A DNA stretch of 30,545 nt, taken from the NCBI GenBank assembly GCA_900545445.1, contig UQZH01000023.1, forward strand, positions 1-30,545. Direction: 5' to 3'. A model generated the notes under the pieces. That model was not told the DNA's origin, made no database searches, and saw only the letters and a program-made list of their open reading frames with translations. The translations under genes and the position numbers were made by a program. Below are positions 24,575 to 30,545 of this stretch, piece by piece (positions within the stretch are counted from its first letter, which is position 1; each line of letters opens with the position of its first letter). This DNA comes from an uncultured Collinsella sp. (GTDB lineage Bacteria; Actinomycetota; Coriobacteriia; Coriobacteriales; Coriobacteriaceae).

Positions 24575-25499
24575 CGCTCACATCCCTCCTGTACTCTAGT
24601 AGCGCTCGTGCAACGTAGGTGGCAAGGTTTACCGGTACGGCGTTGCCCACCATCTGGTTGATATCCGTCTTACTCCCAAAGAACTTGAAAGACTCCGGGA
24701 AAGTCTGGATCCTACTGCGTTCCTTTGGAGTCAAGCACCGGGCTTGACTGAGGTCCGCTGCGTCGTTGGGGTGAAGCTTGTAGTTCGGCGGTATCGGCCT
24801 GTCCACACCACGAATAGTGACCGAGGGCTCGTCGATGCTGAAGATGGCCCGCCTCGTGTAGCTTCGCGGAATTCTGAAGTAGTAATCAATTCCAAGCTCG
24901 TTACCGAGATACTCACGAATTGTCATCTGATGGTCAGAAAGGCCCTTCTCAAGATATGGGTCGAGGAACCCGTCGGGCGCCCCAAGGCATCCGATCAAGA
25001 AGTATCTCTTGCGAGCTTGGGGGACCCCGCACAGGCTTGCATCCATCACTCGCCCACTCAAGCCATAACCCTGCGCTTTGAGGGTGGCCCGAATCGCTTC
25101 CATGGATTTGCTCGTTCGAACGCGTGGGACGTTCTCCATAACGATGAAGCGAGGCTTGCACCTCGCGATGATCTCGGCATATCTAACAGAGAGGATTGCG
25201 CGCCCACCATCCTCGGATCTCTTGCCGGCCTGCGAGAAATCCTGACAAGGAGGCCCGCCGATGATGATATCCGGAGCGAAGCCGGCAACTTCCTCGGATA
25301 CGGAAACGTCGGAGAGATCCCTTTTGAAAACAGGATGCTGGAAGTTAGCGCGATAGACATCAATGGCAGCGTCCCAATTGTCGTAGGCAGCCACAACATT
25401 GACGCCAGCCTTTTCGAAGCCGAGGGACATTCCGCCGCAGCCGGCGAAAAGGTCAACTGCCGTTATGTTCCTCTCGTTTTCCACGCGCTCGGTCTCCAT
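24561..25499 (-). CDS. DNA (cytosine-5) methyltransferase, first gene of the R-M operon
   Basis: A 312-aa Dcm-type methyltransferase, paralogous to the next gene. Motif I DLFAGCGGMSLGF (residues 16-28), motif IV GGPPCQDFS with catalytic Cys85, motif VI ENV (about 126-128), motif VIII QARKRYFLIG, motif X GNAVPVNLA near the C-terminus. I place the start at 25499 (METERVENER), which gives a normal family N-terminus; the open frame extends 85 codons further upstream through a hydrophilic stretch without homology and through a TATAAT box, so that part is probably not translated. There is no clear Shine-Dalgarno before 25499. It shares the TRD-like region layout with its paralogue but differs in the KLHPNDAADLSQ stretch, consistent with different strand specificity. 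Confidence 0.92.
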   Translation of the reverse strand: METERVENERNITAVDLFAGCGGMSLGFEKAGVNVVAAYDNWDAAIDVYRANFQHPVFKRDLSDVSVSEEVAGFAPDIIIGGPPCQDFSQAGKRSEDGGRAILSVRYAEIIARCKPRFIVMENVPRVRTSKSMEAIRATLKAQGYGLSGRVMDASLCGVPQARKRYFLIGCLGAPDGFLDPYLEKGLSDHQMTIREYLGNELGIDYYFRIPRSYTRRAIFSIDEPSVTIRGVDRPIPPNYKLHPNDAADLSQARCLTPKERSRIQTFPESFKFFGSKTDINQMVGNAVPVNLATYVARALLEYRRDVSDGLR

Positions 25500-25524
25500 T
25501 TCGATAGATACAGACAAATAAATA

Positions 25525-25530
25525 ATTATA
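25525..25530 (-). promoter_or_regulatory. -10 box TATAAT for the R-M operon
   Basis: A perfect TATAAT on the minus strand in an AT-rich patch, with transcription expected to start near 25518, giving a leader of about 19 nt before the ATG at 25499. The best upstream match is TTGAAG at 25556-25551, 20 nt from the -10, which is longer than ideal. This supports a short mRNA leader and the start chosen for the first methyltransferase. Confidence 0.5.
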
Positions 25531-25559
25531 ATTTCGTTTCTTCCAACATGCTTCAAGAT

Positions 25560-26382
25560 CAGTCGGCAACAGAACAAATCCAGTTGTAACGCTTCGCCCG
25601 GACAAGAATCGCTCGTGCTCGATTCGAGCTTATTGCCGCCCAGCAGGGCAACCACTGTCGCATGCTCGCCCGTCAGAGGCCGTCCGCGCCGCATCCGCGT
25701 CCGCTCCGGATGCCGCGCCGGGTCGGTCGTGCCGCGGACCGTCCCTCGCGGCACGCACCCTCCGCTCCCGCGAAAACCCGTTCAACACAAAGGCTTTTAG
25801 GTATAGCCTTATTGCTGTACGCCACGAAGTTCCCGCCCACTCACGCCCTCGCTGCCAAACGAATACGCATCCCTCTCTCTTCTATGGATGCAACGCTGCC
25901 GAAATATAAATCGACTCATGCGATCGCTCTCCGACCTCAGCTGAAACGTTTCAGAGCGCAACAATCTTGAACCTCGATCCACCCTCCAGACAAACCTCCT
26001 CAGTTCATCCATTACTATCGAAAAGATCTTCCATGAATTTTGACGGCCTGTTTCAGCTGTAATGGAAATAAAAACCAGCTTTTCGAAGTCGGCGCCACAA
26101 CCAGGCAAGCATTTCCGAAATCGCAGCATCACATCGCTCGATATAAGTAATTTGCTACTGGTGCAACGGCCCCGAGCACCGTTCCCGCGCGACTCTATCG
26201 CAAATACGTTGCTTAGAACAGGGCACTGCCACATTTCAGCAAGCCAATCCGAATCCTCGTTTGGTCGGGAGATAGTCCAATTACCCTTTAAATATCATAT
26301 CGTTGTGGTATTCAATAAACTCAGCTCGTGGGGCAAATCGCTTCGGAAGCGTAATCGGCTCTCCGTTGTAGCGCCACAAATT
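25560..26382. other. Long non-coding/degenerate stretch between R-M operon and McrC remnant
   Basis: About 820 nt without a convincing gene. The left part (25615-25800) is unusually GC-rich and codes only arginine-rich, composition-driven frames. A perfect 14-bp palindrome CTGAAACGTTTCAG lies at 25941-25954 and could be a protein-binding site. The right part (26062-26382) is an in-frame upstream extension of the McrC fragment but has no resemblance to the N-terminal part of the nuclease. It looks like a rearrangement scar, with the joining point just upstream of 26383. Confidence 0.6.
25941..25954. promoter_or_regulatory. Perfect palindrome CTGAAACGTTTCAG
   Basis: A 14-bp perfect palindrome (CTGAAAC|GTTTCAG) in a region with no gene. 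R-M operons are often controlled by palindromic C-protein sites; no controller gene is seen here, and the palindrome is 440 nt upstream of the first methyltransferase, so a role in that operon is weak speculation. Confidence 0.35.
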
Positions 26383-26790
26383 TACCGCTTCCTTGAAAGT
26401 AGCGGCAGGCTAAACGAGGGCGGTGAGTTCCTTTTCTACTTCTACGCCATTAAGGACGGGCACGTGTACTCCCATCATAAAGATCTCTTTCGTACGACCC
26501 ATTTCCGCTTCTACAGGAACGCAATCAGCGAGACAAACACTTACGAACTTGAACCCATGCTTTGCAAGGTGAAGGCTAACGAGCTGGTTTCGAGAGACGA
26601 ACTAGCCGACCGGCTGGCCGCCATTGGTTACGAGCGGAATCGTGGGAGCCAGGGGGCGGACTTCCACTACGTGCTTAGCGTGGAGGTCGAGAACGCTGCA
26701 GTTGTGCCGCTGAGTCTCGCGTGCGGATTGGTCGACGGGCAGAACGGCAACGATGCTTTCAGCCCGCACTCGCCGAAGTTGGTGGGATAA
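26383..26790 (+). pseudogene. Orphan 3' fragment of a second McrC-like (LlaJI R2) gene
   Basis: From about 26383 the plus strand encodes YRFLESSGRLNEGG and continues to NDAFSPHSPKLVG, closely matching the last 136 residues of the complete McrC-like protein (which reads YHFLESSGRLRKGG ... NDAFSPHSPKIVG). By eye the nucleotides are about 75% identical, so this is an old paralogue, not a recent duplication. The catalytic residues (Glu395, Asp483, Asp511, Lys513 in the intact protein) lie in the missing part, so the fragment is non-functional as a nuclease. Sequence upstream of the junction has no homology. A SIR2-domain gene follows after 39 nt in the same direction, as if it had been next in the lost operon. 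Orientation is opposite to the intact operon. Confidence 0.85.
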
Positions 26791-26829
26791 CATTTCACGA
26801 GCATGTCGATTGGTACAGGAGGAAAGATT

Positions 26830-28410
26830 ATGGACGAGAGAATCAAATCGATAATCCACAAAGCTGTTGATGATGCCGGGCGTTATCCGTTTCTCTTCAT
26901 CGGCTCTGGCCTCTCCCGTCGTTACTGCGGCACGCCGGGATGGGAGGGGCTGCTTTCGGATATCTGCGCCGAGGTGCTTGACGACCCATATGCCTTCGCG
27001 CGCTTCAAGAGCCAGGCGAAGATTGCTGTCCAGAACGGCGAGGTCGAGTCCGAACTGCCGTACGTTGCCACGCTCATGGAAAGCGAAGTAAACCACGAGC
27101 TCTTTGCATCGGATGAATTCGCTGCCTTCCGCGAAGATCACAGTGACGAGCTTACCGGGGACGCTTCGCCCATGAAGATCTACGTCGCAGATAAGATCGC
27201 GAGAGCTCGTCTCGTCGAGAGCGCCGAAACTGAGAAGCTGGCGAAGGCGGGCAGGGAAAAAGTTGCCGGCATCATCACCACGAATTATGACTGTATGTGT
27301 GAGACCCTATTCCCTGGTTTCACGACCTACGTCGGAGAAAGCGACCTCCTGTTCTCTGACCAGGCTTTCTCTCAGGAGATATACAAGATCCATGGCTCAG
27401 TCTCGAGGGCGGGAAGCATCGTCCTGACCAGCGCTGACTATGCGGAGTTCGCGCAGAAGAGGAAGTATCTCTCGGCGAAGCTGCTCACCCTCTTCGTCGA
27501 GTATCCCGTCATCTTCCTCGGTTATTCGATTCAAGACGAGAACATCAGGTCGATACTGGGTGACATCTGCGAATGCCTACCAGATGACAAGCTCAAACGG
27601 CTGGGCAAGCGGCTCATCTTCGTTCAGCACGCAACCGACACCTCTGTTGGCGAGATTGCTATGAGTTTCGGTGGCCGTACGCTTTCGATGACGAAGATCA
27701 CCACGGATGACTTCGAGTCGATCTACGATGCGATGCGCAGCTTCCGGAAAATGTATAGCACGCGATTTATCCGCGAGTTGAGGGGCAGCGTGTTCAGGCT
27801 TGCGGAGCATATCGACCCGAGTTCCGACATCATCGTCTCAGGGATAGACAATGTCCTCAACGACCTTGACCCGGACCAGAAGATCGTCATCGGCCTGTCG
27901 GTGTCACCAAGTAGCATCGGAAAGCCGATTTCACCTGAAGATATCTTCGAGGACATCGTGCTCGATAACCTTCGCTATGACCCAAAGTTCATCGTCGAGA
28001 ACTACCTCAACATGTACGTGCGCCAACGGCCCAACAACATGCCTGTCTTCAAGTACACGCGCGGACTCGGTGGAGAGGTCGGTAAGGACATAGCGACTTA
28101 TCTCCCAACGCTCACCTCGATTGATAGCTATCGAAGCGAAACGTTCCGCAAATCGATGCCTGCGACTCGTCGCAGATTCGAAGGGTCGCTGAGCATAAAG
28201 GGCCTTGCGAATGCATGCGCGCCAAAGAGCCCGTTCGCGTTCATCCCGTGCCTTTCAGAGGAAGAGATGGACGTCGACGACTTGGAAGCGTTGCTGAAGC
28301 GGGCACTGGCTGACGTGGGAAACGACCCTGCCAAGAAGAGGGCTCTGTTGAAAGATTCGCATTATCGGAAGTGCGTCCGCATCTACGACTTCTTGCGCTA
28401 TGGAAAGTAG
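26830..28410 (+). CDS. SIR2-domain protein, predicted NADase-type defence effector
   Basis: A 526-aa protein with a SIR2 (sirtuin-like) N-terminus: GSGLSRRYCGTPGWEGLL (25-42, the NAD-binding glycine motif), IITTNYDCM (148-156, Asn152), KIHGS with His188 and the late FLGYSIQDENIRSIL strand-helix (229-243). Proteins of this type in Thoeris, DSR and short-Argonaute systems cleave NAD+ to stop infected cells. The rest (about 260-526) is a helical region with no match I know, ending in acidic segments, suited to sensing or oligomerising. A perfect AGGAGG at 26817-26822 lies 7 nt before the ATG at 26830, which fixes the start; an upstream in-frame ATG at 26803 is rejected. It follows the McrC fragment by 39 nt, so it may be the retained last gene of a deleted LlaJI-like operon, or a passenger. 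Confidence 0.88.
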   Translation: MDERIKSIIHKAVDDAGRYPFLFIGSGLSRRYCGTPGWEGLLSDICAEVLDDPYAFARFKSQAKIAVQNGEVESELPYVATLMESEVNHELFASDEFAAFREDHSDELTGDASPMKIYVADKIARARLVESAETEKLAKAGREKVAGIITTNYDCMCETLFPGFTTYVGESDLLFSDQAFSQEIYKIHGSVSRAGSIVLTSADYAEFAQKRKYLSAKLLTLFVEYPVIFLGYSIQDENIRSILGDICECLPDDKLKRLGKRLIFVQHATDTSVGEIAMSFGGRTLSMTKITTDDFESIYDAMRSFRKMYSTRFIRELRGSVFRLAEHIDPSSDIIVSGIDNVLNDLDPDQKIVIGLSVSPSSIGKPISPEDIFEDIVLDNLRYDPKFIVENYLNMYVRQRPNNMPVFKYTRGLGGEVGKDIATYLPTLTSIDSYRSETFRKSMPATRRRFEGSLSIKGLANACAPKSPFAFIPCLSEEEMDVDDLEALLKRALADVGNDPAKKRALLKDSHYRKCVRIYDFLRYGK

Positions 28411-28413
28411 GAA

Positions 28414-28475
28414 GTCCCCCAACCTTCACCAATAGTCCGGGCAACGGCATCCGAACCTAGATCCAGTTGGGGGAC
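28414..28475 (+). repeat. Inverted repeat GTCCCCCAAC ... GTTGGGGGAC after the SIR2 gene
   Basis: Perfect 10-bp arms at 28414-28423 and 28466-28475 enclose 42 nt and start 3 nt after the SIR2 stop codon. It might fold as a terminator-like stem with a long loop, but no T-run follows; a short mobile-element end or target repeat is the alternative. The rest of 28476-28605 holds no gene I can support. Confidence 0.5.
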
Positions 28476-28605
28476 ATGCTCCCGAACTATGCACGGTTTC
28501 CCGCGCAAAGCTAGTTTAGCAAAGAAATGTGGAGATTGGCGGTTGGGCGCTTGAGATTCCTGCCAACTGCCGCACCCCTTGAATATCAACTTCATCCGAA
28601 CACCT

Positions 28606-28641
28606 CCCAAATTCATCCGTACATGTACGGATGAATTTGGG
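28606..28641. promoter_or_regulatory. 36-bp perfect palindrome, probable operator
   Basis: Arms CCCAAATTCATCCGTACA (28606-28623) and TGTACGGATGAATTTGGG (28624-28641) are perfectly complementary with no loop. Another half-site-like TTCATCCG lies at 28591-28598. The palindrome lies 53 nt upstream of a short ORF at 28695 that has GGAGG before its ATG; TGTACG-N17-GATACC fits a promoter overlapping the palindrome. It looks like the autoregulatory operator of a dimeric repressor or toxin-antitoxin gene whose coding part is mostly lost. Confidence 0.7.
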
Positions 28642-28694
28642 AATCCGATACCCTGAGGGCCGGGTCGGCCGGCCCCGGGAGATCGGAGGACGCC

Positions 28695-28781
28695 ATGTCC
28701 GGAAAGAGCGGGAAGGGCGCCGCGAGGGCGGTCCCGAGGGCCCACGGCAGGCGATCGGCGATTTCATGCAACTACGGCTGA
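28695..28781 (+). pseudogene. Truncated small ORF downstream of the palindrome
   Basis: 28 codons reading MSGKSGKGAARAVPRAHG and on to SAISCNYG, stop. GGAGG lies 5 nt upstream of the ATG, and a palindromic operator lies just before. The Gly/Lys/Arg-rich N-terminus breaks off into the tail of the convergent membrane-protein gene (overlapping its stop), which suggests the true gene was cut by a junction near 28760. Product unknown; an antitoxin or regulator N-terminus is a guess. Confidence 0.35.
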
Positions 28782-29209
28782 AGTGTCTTTATGTGGTTCA
28801 GCGCACCCAACAGTACCGTTTGATTTCGCTCAAAGCATAAACGAAACCATGCATATATTCCCAAGGCAATCAGGCATGGCGTCACGAAAACCCCGGCAGC
28901 GATTGAATTGTTGCCCGCCCATGCAGACAGACACCCTCCGACCGTAAGTGAGATGATCATGCTGATCACGCTGGGGGCCCAACTCGTATAATGCACCCCA
29001 CTCACCGCCTGTTCGACTATTTCGCATTTCTTTTTCAGGCTAATGTCCTCATCCACTTCACCAAGAGAAAAGTCCACTCCCGAAATTAAATCGAGCAATT
29101 CAGCCTCACTGTAGCCGCCTTCCTTGAATCTTTTAATGAAGAAACCTCCTGGTCCAGGCCCACAGATAGGACGGTTTACACGAAACAGTTCCTTATAGGC
29201 GATTCCCAT
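28772..29209 (-). CDS. Hypothetical two-TM membrane protein
   Basis: A 145-aa protein, no family recognised. A soluble N-terminus (MGIAYKELFRVNRPICG, then a helical, acidic part with LLDLISGVDFSLGEVDEDI) precedes two hydrophobic segments (about residues 78-96 and 104-122). It ends in a short cytoplasmic-type tail FERNQTVLLGALNHIKTLQP. The ATG at 29209 has AAGGAG 6 nt upstream. It marks the right boundary of the defence island: its 3' end is where the foreign small ORF stops. Possibly a chromosomal housekeeping gene. Confidence 0.7.
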   Translation of the reverse strand: MGIAYKELFRVNRPICGPGPGGFFIKRFKEGGYSEAELLDLISGVDFSLGEVDEDISLKKKCEIVEQAVSGVHYTSWAPSVISMIISLTVGGCLSAWAGNNSIAAGVFVTPCLIALGIYAWFRLCFERNQTVLLGALNHIKTLQP

Positions 29210-29296
29210 TGTTAACTCCTTAAAGTGCAGATGCTATTTACGCTATCGTTCTATCATTTCGTCCGGACAGATTTTTATCGGACCGTCGGCAACCGT

Positions 29297-30115
29297 TCAC
29301 AAGGACATCCCGTTCAGTAACTCCCCGCGCTCCTCATACCCGCGCTCGAGCTTCTTCCCAAGCTCCGCAGCGCAGCGCTTCGTTTCCTCGGCAAACAGGT
29401 CATCGATAGCCCTGTCAATACGCGTGCAAGTCTGCCGATGCTCGTCCTTCCAGGGCAGGTTGAGTCCCAAACTCGCGTCCCAATAGCCGCCGAGTTTGGC
29501 GTTAATTACTTCCTCGGGATACAGCACGTCGCGGCGAATGTCCTCAACTACATCGTCCTCGTCCATATCGCAGGCCGCATCGCCCTGCTCGAGGAACTTG
29601 CGCAGCTCCTTTTGCGCCCGGATGTTGTTCAGCATGCGAACACACACCACGGCCAAAAAGCGATAACGTTCGCATAGATCCCACTCGCCTTCGAGCCATA
29701 CGCGAAAGCCCAGCATTTCGCTCGCGGACTCATCATCCATCAGGATCAATTCCCACGGAAGCACATTGGCGAGTGCGTCCTCCCCCAGCCTTTGCACGCC
29801 GTCGCGCATAAAGATGCACGGCTCCACGTCGTAATAGCCAAAACCGTGGCCCGCATCGCGACGATTGATGACATGCTTGGGCAACAGGATGATCTTGTCG
29901 CTGGGCTCGGGATCTATCTTCCGCAGCTTTTTGACCTTGCGGCGGGCGCGCTTTAGGCTGCGTTCGCTATCGCCACGGCCGCGGCCGTCCGGCTTGCCGC
30001 CGTATCGAAGGGCAACCTCACGCGCCAGGATCTTTGTGTCCGCAGCGCACAGCAGGTCGCTCACGGTGGGCAGGTCTTCCCACTCAATGCCATCGACGTC
30101 CCAAATCCTGTTCAT
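29297..30115 (-). CDS. Hypothetical protein, conserved-looking cytosolic
   Basis: A 272-aa protein I do not recognise. It starts MNRIWDVDGIEWEDLPTVSD, contains a basic segment (SLKRARRKVKKLRK, about residues 50-63) that could bind nucleic acid, a Trp/Glu-rich middle (LPWELILMDDESASEML, FRVWLEGEWDLCERYRFL) and an Arg/Glu-rich C-terminus. No membrane segment. I choose the ATG at 30115 with AGAGG 6-7 nt upstream; an in-frame ATG at 30181 (MPYKYVVQGEQ) is the alternative and would add 22 residues. It follows the clpP-like gene by 75 nt on the same strand and may be co-transcribed with it. Confidence 0.65.
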   Translation of the reverse strand: MNRIWDVDGIEWEDLPTVSDLLCAADTKILAREVALRYGGKPDGRGRGDSERSLKRARRKVKKLRKIDPEPSDKIILLPKHVINRRDAGHGFGYYDVEPCIFMRDGVQRLGEDALANVLPWELILMDDESASEMLGFRVWLEGEWDLCERYRFLAVVCVRMLNNIRAQKELRKFLEQGDAACDMDEDDVVEDIRRDVLYPEEVINAKLGGYWDASLGLNLPWKDEHRQTCTRIDRAIDDLFAEETKRCAAELGKKLERGYEERGELLNGMSL

Positions 30116-30189
30116 GTTCAACCTCTTTCTGGCTGTGAATTTACGCACTTGTTCGCCCTGCACAACGTACTTGTAAGGCATGCGCCCCG

Positions 30190-30545
30190 CTAGAGCGCCT
30201 TCTTGCTGGGCGCAATCACCTCGTCCACCAGGCCCAGCTCCAGAGCGCGCCTGGCGTTGCACCAGCAGTCGCGCTCGGTGAGCTCGTGGAACTCCTGGGC
30301 GCTCAGGTTGCCATGCTCGGCCAGCAGCTCGTCCAGCTCGGCGCGCATGGCCGCTGTATGCTGGGCCACGATCTCGATATCGGTCTGCTGCGCCATGCCC
30401 ATGCCGCCCATCAGTTGGTGGATGAGCACCTGCGTGTGGCGGTACACCTGACGGTGGTCGCCGCAGGCCAAGATCACCGCGGCCATCGAGGCCACGACGC
30501 CCTCGCCCACCGTGATCACGGGGCAATCGAGCGACTGCATGGTGT
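30190..30545 (-). CDS. clpP: ATP-dependent Clp protease proteolytic subunit, 3' part (cut by window edge)
   Basis: The C-terminal 117-118 residues of ClpP, a serine peptidase that forms the proteolytic chamber of ClpXP/ClpAP/ClpCP. The frame runs off the window, so the N-terminal half and start codon are missing. The sequence reads TMQSLDCPVITVGEGVVASMAAVILA, where the Ser in VVASM is the catalytic residue position; IHQLMGGMGMAQQTD holds the catalytic His (LIHQ) and RALELGLVDEVI is the C-terminal helix motif. The Asp of the triad lies near ERDCW. The GVVASM variant in place of GQAASM and the EGVV segment differ from standard ClpP1, so it may be a divergent or ClpP2-like paralogue. Confidence 0.9.
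   Translation of the reverse strand, partial: TMQSLDCPVITVGEGVVASMAAVILACGDHRQVYRHTQVLIHQLMGGMGMAQQTDIEIVAQHTAAMRAELDELLAEHGNLSAQEFHELTERDCWCNARRALELGLVDEVIAPSKKAL

Noticed and set aside
25500..25754. 85-codon N-terminal extension of the first methyltransferase
   Set aside because: It lacks homology, contains the TATAAT box region in its reading frame and would add a GC-rich arginine-rich stretch not seen in the family.
26062..26382. Upstream extension of the McrC fragment as an intact 242-aa gene
   Set aside because: Only residues after about 108 match the nuclease; the rest has no homology by eye and no ribosome binding site was found, so the stretch is a junction, not a gene.
19374..26790. 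Active phase-variable inversion of the R-M cassette between the two McrC tails
   Set aside because: The repeats are only about 75% identical with short perfect blocks and no recombinase gene is present. Kept as a testable side issue.
1..30545. CRISPR array, tRNA or rRNA genes
   Set aside because: No spaced direct repeats of 24-40 nt with unique spacers were seen, and no tRNA-like cloverleaf or T-loop GGTTCGA motif with matching acceptor stem was noticed; no rRNA stretch.

Overview
The window (about 30.5 kb, moderately high GC) looks like a chromosomal piece of a gut actinobacterium of the Coriobacteriia, most likely Collinsella or a close relative. I infer this from codon and GC use, short intergenic elements built on GGGACGTTC and GGGACGGAGG, a DUF2207 protein, a sortase-anchored CAP/coiled-coil surface protein with an MPATGD sorting signal, and ClpP. 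No rRNA or protein marker was compared by search, so the genus is an inference.

Layout. 1-9.5 kb is ordinary chromosome: a DUF2207 membrane protein, a structured non-coding stretch with a strong terminator (about 2.2-2.4 kb), glutamyl-Q tRNA(Asp) synthetase with an apparently leaderless start, a three-gene operon (small membrane protein and two metallophosphoesterases), a membrane-anchored Cys-rich small protein, and a 1116-residue wall-anchored CAP protein. From 9.6 to 28.8 kb the window is a defence island. It holds: (a) a two-gene unit encoding a 1310-aa SF2 helicase with a C-terminal PD-(D/E)XK nuclease and an overlapping 631-aa protein whose C-terminus reads like a PIWI fold, an architecture matching the DdmD/DdmE plasmid-elimination system; (b) two small genes and a possibly frameshifted reading frame just upstream of it; (c) a divergent 720-aa protein with a Cys-rich zinc-finger (DUF6076-like); (d) a phage tail protein fragment; (e) a complete four-gene LlaJI-type restriction-modification operon (two m5C methyltransferases, McrB-like AAA+ GTPase, McrC-like DUF2357/PD-(D/E)XK nuclease); (f) an orphan 3' fragment of a second McrC-like gene, in inverted orientation, followed at once by (g) a SIR2-domain NADase-type gene with an excellent ribosome binding site; (h) a 36-bp perfect palindrome and a truncated small ORF at the right edge. 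28.8-30.5 kb returns to ordinary chromosome: a small membrane protein, an unrecognised 272-aa protein, and the 3' part of clpP.

How the genes may work together. The helicase-nuclease and PIWI-like protein overlap by 17 nt and should be co-expressed; by analogy to DdmDE the PIWI-like protein would select invading DNA and the helicase-nuclease would destroy it. The LlaJI-like operon would methylate the two strands of an asymmetric site and cut unmodified DNA by a GTP-driven McrBC-like complex. The SIR2 protein sits where it would be the last gene of a second, now mostly deleted, LlaJI-like operon, which suggests a back-up abortive function acting by NAD+ depletion. The most interesting items are the DdmDE-like pair in an actinobacterium, the decayed paralogous R-M system with a retained SIR2 gene, and the structured RNA candidate upstream of gluQ.
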